Part shown: positions 1 to 13,058 of the stretch, one piece after another
How the letters are laid out: every line of letters starts with the position of its first letter
Position numbering within the stretch: position 1 is the stretch's first letter
Assembly (NCBI RefSeq): GCF_001949145.1
Contig: NW_019091390.1
Coordinates: forward strand, 126,001-186,000
DNA length: 60,000 nucleotides
DNA from: Acanthaster planci
Lineage: Eukaryota; Echinodermata; Asteroidea; Valvatida; Acanthasteridae
Direction of reading: 5' to 3'
The notes under the pieces: model-generated
Told to the model about the DNA's origin: nothing
What the model saw: only the letters and a program-made list of their open reading frames with translations
The model's database searches: none
Program-made: the position numbers and the translations under genes

Positions 1-64
1 TCGCAAGTTGTGATTGGCCAATGCATTACAAACTCTTGGAGGCGTTCTATTGTGAATCACCCGT
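1..64. mobile_element. MITE fragment cut by the window edge (same family as 16043-16146)
   Basis: The stretch TTGTGATTGGCCAATGC followed by an imperfect match to CAGACTCTTGG and then TATTGTGAATCAC matches the right half of the small inverted-repeat element at 16043-16146. The end reads GTGAATCACCCGT, which is the complement of the left terminus ACGGGCGATTCAC of the other copy. The left part lies outside the window. It is non-coding. The family assignment rests only on this pairwise resemblance. Confidence 0.55.
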
Positions 65-2575
65 ATTGTTCTTTGCAGATATGATGATGGAATTTCCTTC
101 TTATGTTCTTCAGCATAGGCTTACAGAGATTCCCGTTATTTTGGAGACTGCCAAAATACTGGTAGTCTGGCAGTTGAAACCAAACTCTAGTCTAGGGGAT
201 ATTTATGAAATTGGAAAGATATTGGGAAGACCTCCCCCCATTGAAACATATGAGCTTACATGTACGTACATGTACATATACCGTGCATGTATACTTTCAC
301 CCTTTGACATATTCACACTTTAGAATGTCACCCGTAACTTCCTAATTGTAATTGCAGAATCTTATTGGACGGAGTGTGGATTTGGCTAATGGACACAATG
401 GGGAAAGCCCCGTTTTGTTTTGTAAACACCCTTCAGTGCATTTGTTAGATTGGTAGCGTCACCCTCTGAAACTTAAAATTGATCTGTGTTTACTGAAACA
501 AGGGGGGGTGAATTGACTTCGTCAAAATTGGGGTATACATGTAAGCCATAAATTGTATTCCTTTTTATGTGCCACTGTGTTTCGGTTATAAATGTGCTTG
601 TTGGTTCGTAGCTTAATTTGCTTAAAGTGAAAGTACATGTCTCTGCCTCACTGGCTAGTCTACATTGGGAGAGGAGGAGCGAAGGCAGATTTCAGGGCTT
701 TAAGCCTTCTTCACTCCCTTGGCCTCCTACAACTACTGTACATGTATAGACAAGTAAAGAATAACAGGCATTCTCTGTTGAAACCTCCTCTTGGCAGCCA
801 CTTTCTTCTGGGCAAACCTAGTTCAACTCCTGCCCCCCCTCCCACACCACTCCCCATCTTTGACGGCCCTGTAAAATTGGGGCTTGGCCCCCACAACACT
901 GAGCCACTCCCTGTCGGGGTGCTAACCGGGGAGGCTGTCTCTTTTCAGTCAGCCATCCAGGGCGCCATTGCCATTGCGTTGGTCTGTTAACTGGTGCCAG
1001 TATTACATCGGGCCATCTGCTTTACAAATTGCCTGATCCAGGCCCCCAGTTTTAATTTCCTGTGTTAAGTCTGCCGTCAGTGTTCCGGCTGGGCAGTGTA
1101 ATTGGTGTCGTGGTCTTCGTCATGGCATCCCCAGATGTCTTAATTCTAGTGAGTGCAGTTTACATATTTGTTGTCGACCTTCTTCAGAATCACAAAGGAA
1201 GACTCGTGATGCGTCATACACTGAAGTTTAATTAATATCAGACGGCCGTTATTTCCTAAGAATATGCTAGGTATTAAAAGTATAAGTATACCGGAACATA
1301 TACATGTCCATGTATCAAATACATGTACTTCATCAAACCCTGAAAGGAAAGAACTATTAAAATCCCCCAGAACAAGTCTTGTATGCTGGTCTGGTTCTAT
1401 AGTATTCAATTGGAAAAATAAGAATAAAGCCACTGAGTCAGCTAGTTTATTGCAAATACGGAAATTTCAGCAAACCTTATTAATTTTAATTAAAAGCTAC
1501 ACAAAATTTGTTACAACTCTCTGATATGGCTGTCTTATTCCTTTAATAGTTGTTGGTAAACCACATGAAACCATGTTCATTATCTGTCAGCATCACCAAT
1601 TACCCCAGGCTAGTTGAGATGATCCCTGATAGTTGATTTGGTTTTTGTTGTAGCTGTTATGACCATCTGTTACACAGCAAAATTAAATTAAATCTTGAAT
1701 GCCGACAGAAAAATAATGAAAGTCGGTGATGTGTTTGCTGGGAATGCATGCGGTTGGAGTCACGACCTCAGAGCCCTGCAATATTAAACACCCTACATTA
1801 TTAAAATTGAACTGTGGTTTTCAACATACTAACAAAAGGACTATGCAGCAAGTACCAGGATGTTACATCCTGGTATTTCCAACACACCCAACCACACCCA
1901 TTCTCTGTTACCTCAGCAACCGAGCAGGCATACATGTAACATCCATTGCAAACTTTTGCAAATTTCTGATGCATTTTTATCCTCTTAAAGCTTTCTTAAG
2001 TCCACAGTCTGGTAACCTACACGAACAATGTGATGGGCTCGGTATGAATTCTCAAACTGTTCTTGGTGATGAAGCCTACATACATGTACATGTACTGTCC
2101 AGAAAAGTCAGGCGTCATTCATGCTCAACATTGGTACAAGTTTATAAGTTGTCCTTTGGCAGATTTCTTCCAGTTGATTCATGTGCCAGACAAATTATGA
2201 TTTGCACCAGTAACCATAGTAACTTGAAACAGAGAGTAACAAAGGTGAAGCTACTCAGCAGTTTCTCATGGGCAGACTTGACATCAGTAGGCAGATTTGT
2301 ACTCGTATTTCAATGTCTGCTACACTGCTCATTAATATTTTATGCATATGGGAGTTCTCTCGAAATTATTGAAGTTTCAGATGTCTTTTGCGACCAATGC
2401 GAAGAGTTCATACATGTGCTGTACATGTTCATGTACACGTACATGTGTATTGTACACGTACATGTGCATCGTACATGTAAGCTGCACATGTATTCCAAGG
2501 TTTTTACCATACCAGCATGCTGAGTGATTTGTGAATTGAAACGAAACCTTGCTTTTGTTTCTGTTCTTATTGCAG
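65..2575 (+). other. Intronic sequence upstream of the first visible PTBP exon
   Basis: No coding exon was recognised here. The stretch ends in a good pyrimidine tract and acceptor (CCTTGCTTTTGTTTCTGTTCTTATTGCAG), so it is the 3' part of an intron whose upstream exon lies outside the window. The long open frames at 637-990 and 1726-2523 show no recognisable domain, and the second runs into TGTACA repeats. Confidence 0.6.
2410..2491. repeat. TGTACA/ACATGT-rich simple repeat cluster
   Basis: A dense run of the alternating palindromes TACATGT, TGTACA and GTACACGTAC. It makes long open frames rich in Met, Tyr, His, Val and Cys on both strands, which are artefacts. Similar clusters recur throughout the window. 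Confidence 0.8.
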
Positions 2576-2609
2576 GATAGCCACTGACATGAATGGAACC
2601 GGTACCAAG
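2576..2609 (+). CDS. PTBP: PTBP coding exon (N-terminus, ends MNGTGTK)
   Basis: PTBP is a nuclear RNA-binding splicing repressor that binds CU-rich pre-mRNA. This 34-nt exon lies between a pyrimidine-rich acceptor (TTATTGCAG) and a consensus donor (AAG|GTACGT). An ATG at 2589 gives M-N-G-T-G-T-K, phase 0, which joins in frame to RGSDELF in the exon at 44926; together GTKRGSDELF matches the vertebrate PTBP N-terminus. The frame is also open from the acceptor (one base, then I-A-T-D before the Met). The vertebrate protein starts MDG and then about ten residues before GTKRGSDELF, so an upstream exon ending in two bases of a codon, perhaps encoding MD(G), probably lies left of the window and M2589 may be internal. 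The exon is identified by its join, the splice sites and the short match; 34 nt alone would not suffice. Confidence 0.75.
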
Positions 2610-5600
2610 GTACGTAGCAAAACCGCTCAATATTTTTTCCCCTTCACTGCATTGGATTTTTTTTTTGGTACCCCAGACAATTCACAAAGCCTCCTTGTGC
2701 TGCAGCTTTTTTCATTGATCGGTGCCACGTAATTTCTTGTCTGAAAACCCAACAGGCAGATCAAGGGACAATACACTATTGACTGTTTGCCTTTGTTGGC
2801 ATTGTTTAAGAGGATATCGTTGGGTGATGCGAAACAAATTGATGTACTTCCAAGTGTCGCTCAGTCAGACAGCCCCAGGTGTCTCTTTAAATTTAGATGG
2901 GGGGTGGGGAGAATATTTGTTTCGGGTATGCTTATTTGTTTTGTTTCTGTGGGGAGACTTAGAAGCCACATTGGCCACTTAACATCTCTTTGCATATATT
3001 CTGAGAGCAAACGTACCGGGTAGGGTTTTACACATACACCACATGCCAGTCAACCCAAAATTGCAACTGCGTCCCACACCCATATTTTGTTCATTTTATC
3101 CCAGTTCGTTTGCAGCGTACCCTTGCTGAAGGTACATACAACTGTGACAACAATGTGTCAAGATGAACTCATGTGACTTTTACATTTTTGTGCAAGAACA
3201 GAAACAAAACAGCCACCATATGGTTTACATGTTAGAGATTCTATAGACTATGCACGCATCTGAGTGAGCCCTCCTACCGGTAAATACTAGTTTTGATATT
3301 TACCTGCAAGATGTGCTAGTCCAGCATTATTAATGTACCTGTATATTGTACAGAAAAAAAGGATACATGTGTATATACCTGTATGCATATGCATTAGCAT
3401 TTTCTGGTTTCCCAGGACTAGGCTCACAGCGCACTAGTCTGGCGTGTCTGGAGACAGTTTCACAATGGAAGTTATTTCCTTCCCTCCCCCCCCAGTGGCT
3501 TCAAGGATGGAGGCCTTTGTCCGGTAATAGTAACACTATCCGGTTGCTTAGTAACCAGGGAACCTGAACTTGGTTCCAGCGATTAGGTTCCCGAGTCCCT
3601 CCTGGAGGTTTTGCCTTTCCTCCGTGGACCAACGTCTTTTTGTCTGGGGCAAGTCAACTGAGAAGTTGGTGTATTTTGCAAGACACAAACACCTCTCTCC
3701 TGTTCGGTAAACAACTGTACACGATTTCAGATGAACACCACAGGGTCGGCCATTTTTGTTACTTGAGGAAGCTTCCGTGGAGTGTGAAGCATTGTTGGGT
3801 GTCATATGCTGCCAGTTTCGTGTGTACATATTTGTGTCAGCTTTGCCAAGGAATATGAACAAAATCATCGCTTTAGCCAGGAAATGATTTTGGTTTGGTT
3901 CCTTCTAAAGAAAGATTGGTTGTTTTCACATTTTCCTGCCTCAAAGTATTCAACAATTTGCATTGTTTTTTTAAGCTGGACAGGAAGATGGTGTCATTGT
4001 GTATGTTTCAGCACAGAAATGAAAGTGTACAGATGAGTGTGGTCTTGAGTTTGAGTTAATGTCTGTATTAGATTGTCTATCCGCTTGATGTTTTGAGGAA
4101 GTTCCTTGCATAAATGCACTGTACATATTCATGTATGACGAGTCGCAAATTCTAGACCAACTCCAAACACTGGCTGTGCTACCCCGCTACACAACCGCCC
4201 AGAATCCAAAAATGTTTTAGTTTTTGGAGATTGTTGTTGAGAGGGGAAAAGTTTTAGAAGGGATTTTCTCGTCACATACATGTATGTTAGTTGTCATTTC
4301 AAGCCCAGACTTAGTTGTGAAGTGTAAAAACCGTGTACTGGAATGCTTCCCTGAATAAGGACACACTTGGAGTAGTGACGCTCATTTTTCTTGTAATAGT
4401 GCAGTTTGGTTGCTTGTGGAATATGTACATGTGCATACTCTGTGGGCATGCACACATTTATGTACTGTACGTACAGGTGTATTTATGGCACAGGTGTGCA
4501 CTTTGACTCGTCAAACGGCTGCAGTCAAGAGAATGCGATATTTACCGAGCCATAAAGTTTCAGCTATTGAAATGTGGCCCTTTGAATGTTGCAGCTCTTG
4601 ATGTCATTATGGTCCCCATAACATACCCGTACCTTATATATCTGCCCCCAGAATGGCATTTCGGAGTGCCCTGTTCTTACACAACTACTCGTACGTGCAC
4701 AAACTGTGTTATCAGGTACATCTCAACTAAGGGGTCTCCTTATGAACAGGTATTGGAAATCACGCATTGTTTGTAATGGTCGTACAAAGGGATTGGGGGG
4801 AGTGTGGTTGGTTGCCCGTGAAGGAGGCCTCATCTGAACCCACACATTGTGTGTTCCCGCTTCCCGAACTCAGTCTGCCAACAACCCGCCCGGCCCGGTT
4901 TGATCACCCAAACAGGGCATTGTTTGCTTTTCCCCCCTGAGAGCCACTTGTTGCCTGGAGTGTACACGCGCGTGTTTGTGCACAGGGCAGGTTCCGGGTT
5001 GGGTTGGTGGCTGTGCCCATTGTCTGGCTTTTATGTTCCTGTTGCCATGCCATTACATTGTCCGCCTCACAAAAAATGTCGTCTCGTTTAGCCGACAGCC
5101 GACATTAACGCACTACGGTAGTATGGTACCTGCTAGTACATGTACTGAGTTTTTTTATGCTGTTTCCATTTTTATGCATTTTCGCAATTGACACCAACAG
5201 ACATTACCATAGGGATACAGTGACTAGTACGTACATGTGCAGTAAATAACCAGAATGTCGTACCCCAGGTTCCGTTATGACATTCAGTACTTATTCTGAG
5301 AAAAGATTTGGGGGGAGGGGGTGCTTTCTTGTTTAACATGGGGGATGGTTGATAGAGTTCCCATGAAATTAAACTGCCTAGAGGTGCTTCACTCCATCGG
5401 TGCAGGCATTGGCCTTTGTTTCTCATCCGTATGCCCCTGGAAATCAGGACAGCTGCTGCATTGTAATAGCGGCCTGTCAATAGTTTGGAGTGTTTTGTCA
5501 TTGATTGTTGGCTAAGTTTGGCAGGTTTTCCTTTTTTTTTAAACAGTGAATGTAGCTGATGCAGATGTTGCAGACATCTGAAACAAGTGAATAGACAGAA

Positions 5601-5741
5601 GCGGAGGTGCCACGTGTCTCATCCTTGCCATTTCAGACAGCGATTCCTTTTATAGTGCTTTTAAAATCCGTCATGCATGGGTGAATATTCCAGGGCTCCA
5701 CAGTTGGATACAGTCTGCACAAGCCACCAGGATATATCGTG

Positions 5742-5816
5742 CTACATGTACATGTACAGTGTACATGTACACGTATGTTGTGCAGTGAGCATTGGTGTGT
5801 ACATGTACCAACACCA
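5742..5816. repeat. TACATGTACA repeat cluster
   Basis: Repeated TACATGTACATGTAC and GTACACGTA blocks, self-complementary over short distances. Same type as the clusters at 2410, 6240, 11004 and 43254. Confidence 0.7.
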
Positions 5817-6239
5817 TGTATGTATCCAGACATGAAAAATGAAATCATTATTTCTACAGCTTGTTCAGGACATGGAAAATGAAAAGAAAGGTCAACACAC
5901 TACATGTAGGAAGGAACATACGTTTGCATTTGTACCAGAGATATTTTTTTTAAAGTGGTAATACCCGATTAAAGATGTTGTGCCCGACTGATAAAATGAA
6001 TTTCTTAAGTTATCAAGGTTCACCTTATGCTGTTCAAACATCAGTCCAGTTTTATCACATGACTGTCGTAGAACTTGCATCACTTGGGCTTACAATCTTT
6101 CTTTTTATGTGATTTATACATGTACATCTAACGATAGTCAAACTGGGCATGTGTGCTAGTACATGTCATGGCACCTGTCAAAGTGTCAACCTCCCCCTAT
6201 CCTACATGTAAAAAAAAACCCCCGCTATTATTAGTTGGA

Positions 6240-6330
6240 AATACACATGTACATGTAGTTTATATGCACATGTACGTGCAGCAGAGTTATTGTTTCAGCA
6301 TACTCTACATGTACATGTACAATAAACTTG
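6240..6330. repeat. TACATGTACA repeat cluster
   Basis: ACACATGTACATGTAG, CACATGTACGTGCAG and CTACATGTACATGTACA blocks spaced over about 90 bases. It accounts for the open frames rich in Met, Tyr and Val in this stretch. Confidence 0.65.
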
Positions 6331-9300
6331 TGGAGTATGAACATGTATGTTTGTATATTGAAACATGGGAAGTGCTCTGTGGAGTACATGCACCAGTACG
6401 TGGTACATGCTGTTTTTGTAGTTCTTTGTGTGTCATCAAGAAGGAAGTGAATATGAAGTTGCTTTGCGATCGGGGATAAGGATCGTTCATATTTGACTGT
6501 ATGGATCGTCGATCAATTTTCAGTTCCTCTTTTGTGTGTGTTTGGTTTCCTTCTGTCCTTCTGTTGTCCCAATAGCAATAGGGGGAGGAAGCAATGCGTG
6601 TAAAAGAATACTTTGTGAAGAATACGCTTTCCGTGGGAAAAACATCGGTTCACCTGTCATTTTCAGCCTCCCATCCCCATTGGGACTCTGTCCAATCTGC
6701 CTGATATATCAACGCACTGTACATGTAATTATCATTTCTGGCCAGGAGCACTTGCACATAATACGCCGTCCCTGGTTATTTTAATTTGCCACAATTTACA
6801 GACGTTATTAATCCACTGTCATCATATGGGACCTCACACCGTCAGGCATATATCGCTGACTGGCCTTGTCGCTCACTCACACCCTGGTAATTGAAAATCG
6901 ACAAGATTTCATGTTGGTAAATGAGCGTTTCAGTTGTTTGCTGCTGTCCACATTGACATATATATATGTACATGTACATGTATATGTACACAAGGATACA
7001 GGAGCTGTATGTATTTCCTCAATAAGGAGGAAAAAAATCATTTCAACTAATTTGGGGATTCCATCTTGGCCCACGCCAATTTTCTAGAAGTCCCAGGCGA
7101 TGGTGTATCTTGACATGTGATAAGGACAGAATGGATAGGCTTTTTTTTTCTCTCTCTCAATTTTGTTAATTAGTTTTGCCAGTACATGAAAATAATTTTG
7201 TTTATTGAGTCCCCCTCGGTTTTTCCTGTCCATTTGACCTGCTTGGTTTGCAAGAGGAAGTCAGCAGAGTCACCGTCTTTCCTTGGGTTGGGTCGTCCGC
7301 TGATAGCTGGCTGTTTGCAGTGGACTGTGGAGGAGTTGGTTGCCTCCACACTGCTCTTGTTTGTTTTTATTTAGGTGTTAATTGATTGGAAACCTGTCGT
7401 CTTTCTTCCCAGATGAAAGGTTTGCACAAACTGTCACAGAAAGGGTTCAGGGAAAGACCGCACATTGCCTAAAGGTCATTGCAATAGTGCAGGCAAATGT
7501 GACAGTGAAGCGAACTGATGTCACGAAGCGTTTGCAGCAATATTCGCTTGAGTTGAAATTTGTTCAGCTTTTGTGAATTCATAGGTTGAATGTTTGATCT
7601 GACATCACAAAATCACACCAATGTGTGCTTTCATCCTGAATGTGATCCTGCCCATATTCAATAGCTATGAATATTGCATCTTGTACTGAGTCGTACAGTA
7701 ATAAGTGTACATGTACATGTAGGCCTACGTGCTTGCAGTAAAACAGGCCAATTCTGAAAACTGGAGCATATGGTGTACGCTGAATGAGTGATAAATTCTC
7801 ACTAATTGCTGATAGTAAGTTGAAAAGTCAAATTGAAAGAAAGACTCCTGAATGGCCCACCCGTGTAACAGTACATGTACATGTCAGGTCACATTTCCAC
7901 CATTGCTGGAAACCAACATAGGGAATATTTGTAGTTTGGTTAAATATCAGTCAAACTTGTTTGGTAATGGCTGTGCAAATATTGCTGAGCAAATGCTGCA
8001 GCTTTAGTTGAACTGAGGGTCGGGAAAAGGGAGGAGAGGTTGATATGGGGTGCTCACCGGTGACCTCATTTTCAACTGAAGGCAAATGCCAGTGTGAGTA
8101 CACGCTGGGCTGTACATGTACACGTGTCGATAAAAAATTGCCACAAGTTGTTAAAAGATAAAAATGTCCTTCTTCTTGGGGAATCCTGGGATGGCAGAAT
8201 GGTGAGGGAAATAACCGTATATGCTGAATGGCGCCAACAAATTTAGTCCTGCTTTCGATTACTTGACTGACCCTACTTCTATGGCATGACCCTAAAGTAA
8301 AACTTTATGGACAAGTTCAAAAAAGAAAAATTCAGAAAGTAAGTAATACGATCCTGTTTTCATTTCTGTCTTTTCACAAAGCACTTCTCAAAAACCTTTT
8401 TACTTCAAAGCGCTTGCACACGTACGGTATATGCACCGGTACCTGTACTTATTTGCCCACTTACATTGGTCGTAAACCTGTTTCTGAGAATGAACTTCTG
8501 TTTTTACCAAGTGCTCCTCTTGTGGCTTGGTATCCCAGTGGTATGCATAGCGCAGTGCTCGATGAAGCAATGCTCTGGTGGGTCCCACAGGGCCACGCAC
8601 TTGACTTGCCAAACAAGCCTGATGGAAATGCTTCAACCATAGATACGAGTACATTGTACATGTACATGTCGTCTAAATAGTGTTACTGCACGCACGCACT
8701 GTTGCACGTTGAAAAATATCCACATAAAAGAAAAAAAAGATTTGAGCAAGTTAAGGCAGAGAATATCAGGATAAGGACCAATATTTTGAATCACGTGTGG
8801 ATTGCGAGTGATTAATATTGGTCAAAATTTCAGATCTGAATGTTAAGGTACATGTAAGATTTCATCTGACAGTGCATTTGTTTGCCCTCTTTACGTTTGT
8901 TTTTCTTTCCCAGTTTTCCCAGTCTTTTTTTTTTTTCCTATCATTGGGACACAGCTGAACACCTGTGTTGTATTTGCCTTCTTGTCAATGATCAAACTTT
9001 GGTCATCTGACCCGTCAGTCAAACGGGGATCCTGACCTAAAATGTTGACTTTTTCCCTGGCTTATCGTTATTTGTTGACAGTGTCTGACAAGACATGTTA
9101 TATGCTCTGCCGGCATTCAGACATTGTCATTCCAATAGCGTAATACTTGTGAATAATCACAGGCCAGGGTTAGAAAAGAAAAGGGCATTATCTGAATGGG
9201 TGATGATAACTCGATTGTCACGCAGACAATCTGTGTGGTGCTGTAACATGGTACCAGTACATTTAATTTTGCAGTCTCAAGGTGCTAGATTGCTGCTATT

Positions 9301-10102
9301 TTTCTATTAAGGTGTTGGCTGACCCTGCACTAATTACATTTTACCTCTGCATCAGCCAGTTGCATATTTTTTTTTTTTTTACAGAAAAGTGTAGATCTGT
9401 ATTTGATGATACTTGTAACATGTTTTTTGCTTAGCTAGGGACAAATTGTAATGGCACAAAACACAGGAAAGAGGCCAGTAAGTTACTGGCACATTTATAG
9501 CAGTGTTTCTCTGACAGGGTTACATTTATTGCTCTGCCTGAAATTTTGGCCTGTACTGCATCTAGGTTTTGTGTACGTGTGCCGTAGCATTACCAGGATG
9601 GCTGTAAAAATTCCCAGAGCTAAAGTTACCGGTAACTCCTTTTTACATGTGGACTTTTACTGTTTACATACATGTTACATAAGTACGGTATGCCAAAAGA
9701 AGAAACGTACACAACTCTTTCAGCTCATTGAAATTTCGATTCCGTTTCCCGTTGTACTTGTGATGTAGGTAGATGTAACTAGGTACATGTACATGTACCT
9801 CACGATGAGATTTTATGCCCTTGCTGCTGTTAGCCTCCTCTGTTCACTGATTGATGGGGGATATCGACCATTTCTTTTTCTGTTATCAAATGTGCTGTTT
9901 GGACGACTCAATTTGTCACCTGAATCTCTTCATATTTCCCACAGAACAGCCTCTTTGATGACAGCAGGTGTGGTCTTTATGTTCCCATTTGAATGGCACC
10001 CACTTAGGATAGCTGAAATGCCCCTGCATGTTTCTCTCATTTCCCCTGTTTGATGAAAAGTATTGCAGGGGCTGCGTGTTTCTCTCCAGCAGTCCCGTAA
10101 TT

Positions 10103-10151
10103 CTTTCTAGGGATTTTTTTAAATATAGTTCCTTGGAAAATCCCTAGAAAA
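10103..10151. repeat. Perfect 14-bp inverted repeat
   Basis: TTTCTAGGGATTTT is followed about 20 bases later by its exact complement AAAATCCCTAGAAA. It could be a relic of a hairpin element. No function is suggested. Confidence 0.6.
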
Positions 10152-11003
10152 AACCGGGAGAAACTTTTCTGAAGAGTGTAAATAACCTCCTAAGTCACTC
10201 ATTGAAAATTTGCCAAACTTTAGTGTTCACCAGAATTTGGGTGGGGCCAAGGGAAACGAGGGGAGTGTCTGTGTGGACAAGATAAAAGGTTGTCTTGAGG
10301 GAAGGTCAGAAAACGCACCCCTGATGTTTTGGTATTCTTCCAGGGCCCTGTTGCCCTCAGCAGTCGCAGCATCTGCATAAAGCTCTCTGGCTGGTGATAA
10401 GCATAAAAAGACCATTATTCCCATACAGGCAGCCCATGAGATTTCCTGGCCAGCATCAGGCTAAAGGGAATTCCGTTTATTCCCGAGCTCTCCCATGTGT
10501 ATCCTGGAGGGTAGCTGTTGCTTAATTGCCTTTGCACAAACCTTAGACCTTTTTTTGGGGGGGGAGGGACGCAGTGGATGGATGAGTTGTTGCCATGATT
10601 TCTCACATGTTTGATGTAAAATACACCTGTTTCGAAGTCTGTTAGGGTACATGTAGGCCTACATGTACGTTCCCATAAATGTGTACATGGGGGAAGGTAC
10701 ATGTACATGTACGGTACCTTTACCTTCACTTTAACAGGTATTGCTTTGGAAAGAAATAGAACATTTTTAGAATGATATACAGTGTACCACTGAGCAAAAC
10801 ACTGGTTCATTGCACAATGTGTGTGTGATGTTTGAAGTTGGTATCGTATTCTGGAATCTACAGTCTTTCTTATTGTTGGGTCCTTCGTGTCCCTGCACTT
10901 CTCAGGTCAATTTTGAGTCAGACTTGTAGGACTTTGTCTACATTTTATTAGATTAATGTATATCTACTAGTATGGATTCCTATCATAAGAAGTACTAGTA
11001 GAG

Positions 11004-11292
11004 AACATGTGCATGTACAGGTGTACATGCTGGAATATACAGTACATGTACATTCATGTACATGTACATTCATGTACATGTACATTCATGTACATTCATG
11101 TACATGTACAGGTGTACATGCTGGAATATACAGTACATGTACATTCATGTACATGTACATTCATGTACATGTACATTCATGTACATGTACAGGTGTACAG
11201 GCTGGAATATACAGTACGTGTACATTCATGTACATGTACATTCATGTACATGTACATTCATGTACATTCATGTACATGTACACGTACATGTA
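11004..11292. repeat. Nested tandem array of TACATTCATG units inside 81-91 bp higher-order repeats
   Basis: Blocks of GTACATTCATGTACAT alternate with a spacer reading GGTGTACATGCTGGAATATACAGTAC. The spacer starts at 11020, 11111 and 11192 (third copy GGTGTACAGG), giving periods of 91 and 81 bases. Every unit is close to self-complementary. Open frames over it in three phases are artefacts of the repeat. Confidence 0.9.
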
Positions 11293-11299
11293 CTTTCAC

Positions 11300-13058
11300 A
11301 TTAGCACGCATGTTCATCACTTGTCTGGAAACTTTTTAACAGGAAGTAACATTTCCTGTAATAGAACAGACCTGTGATATTACTTTACTTTGTATAGCTC
11401 GTTGGATTACTTTTTATTGTTTTGCTGTGGGTTTTGAGAGTTTTTCTTCAAGGTACACAATAATGTATCTTCATCTGAGGAAACCTTCAGAAAAAAATCA
11501 AGGACAAGTTTGCTTCTGTAATGCGGCAGAAGCAATCCCAAATTCTTTTATTAACTCCACTTTGATGTGTCTGGTCACTGCTTCCTCTGGCTGTGCTCCG
11601 AGAACGACAACGAGGATGGTATTGATGCCTCCTGCCTGGCCGATTGAGCAGTCCGTCGTCGCTTCTTCATTTGCCAGGGAATTTGCAAGTCAGTCAGTGG
11701 AGCAATAAAAATAACATTGACAGGGTATTTATTGGACTGGTCTTGCATACGAGCAAACCTGTCATCCATCAAGGGGGGCTCAGGGTTGGAGAGGGCAAGG
11801 ATTATTTCCTGTGTGGAGTTACGCCAGTAGTTGAAGAAGTGCTGGAAGCTTTTTTTGAGTCTGCTGCAGTTGTTGTCATGGATTTGTTTTATTCTTTTGG
11901 CCCAGATAAGTTGAAGGGAAGTTGTTTCAAATTCGAGGCTTTTCTCCTTATATTGGGGTTTCATGGAGCTCTCTCTTTAGAATTGGTTGAGTCGCTGTTG
12001 GTTGGTTGATTTGATTGTTGGTTTGTTTTAGTGGATTTATTTTTTGCACATTATTCATTTGATTTGATAACAGACATACGCTGCTTTGAAACCTGCCACC
12101 GCCTTTGTGGCTGGAGCCACGATGTACTGTTCCCGAAATAATCCTCGACAATTGACAGGGCCTGCTGGAGAATACGACGACTGCAGATTTGACTGTCAAC
12201 CCCCCCCTCCCAGTAGCCTCTCCTGAGATAGCTGGATCATAAATATTCCTAACTGGTGTCTGCAGAGTGTAAAATGTAATATCAACATTCAACAGTGTCA
12301 CATTTTATTCCCAGTGGTGTTTACGAGTTTGAGTTTTTACGAGGGAATCCAGGAAGAATACCTACGCGTGTGCCAGATCATCTGAGTGTTGTCAGTTTTT
12401 ATTGTAGGGGAAGGTTGCTGAGAACGTTGACCTCTGCTGGTCATCCTTTCGTGAAGGAAGTGAAACCTAAAACCCCAGAGCCAGTTTAGATATTCCATCA
12501 TAGGGGAACCAGCAGGAAGGAATACCGGGCTTAGCATGGCGTCCAACCAGAAGCTATAATTGGCGCACTGTCATAACACAAACTGTGGATAACAAATTTT
12601 GATTTCATGGGGTTTAAAGTTACACCCCCGAGCAGATGGAGCTTAAGAGTTCAAAAATTTAGGGAAATATGAGGAGTTCTATACGTGTACATGAGGTAGA
12701 GAGTTTTCGAGTAACTGTTGCTGTAAACTCATTGAAAGTTTGTGTAGGAACGTTCAGTTGACCAGTGCTACTTTTGCGAGGGCAAAATGGCACCTTTTGC
12801 GAGGGGGAAGTGGGCAGCTCCTAGTGGGGTTTAAAAAGCTGGTGCTTGAATGATCATGTTCATACTTCCCACAAGTCTGGGTCAGGGCCGTAATACATGT
12901 ACATGAACATGAAGGGCCCACAAATATACATGTGTTCATAACTATGAAATCTTGAAGCTGCTGAAGCCCGAAAACTGATAATGTTGTTTGGCTCATAAAA
13001 CTTGCATTCGTCACAAGGACTTTCACGGCACCTGCAGTTTGACAGGGGAACATGTGAA
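11300..13058 (+). other. Intronic sequence, no gene recognised
   Basis: Contains overlapping open frames on both strands between 11427 and 12301, of up to 129 codons. None shows a recognisable motif, splice-site context or codon pattern that separates it from the background. I see nothing further to annotate. Confidence 0.5.

Larger units (their letters stand above)
2610..10980 (+). other. First part of the 42-kb PTBP intron
   Basis: Starts at the donor GTACGT. I see no convincing exon, RNA gene or intact transposon in this stretch. It contains many TACATGTA/GTACATGTAC palindromes (clusters near 5742-5816, 6240-6330 and 10640-10720), several poly-G and poly-T runs, and a small perfect inverted repeat at 10103-10151. 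The open frames are short and show no family signature. Confidence 0.6.

Noticed and set aside
1726-2523. Longest open frame in the window (265 codons, + strand)
   Set aside because: No domain, biased by TACATGT repeats at its 3' end, overlapped by open frames on the other strand, and lies in intronic sequence just before a real acceptor.
11007-11377. Overlapping open frames of the MYMYIHVHVHSCTCTF type
   Set aside because: Translations of the TACATG/TACATTCATG tandem array, open in several phases; not a protein.
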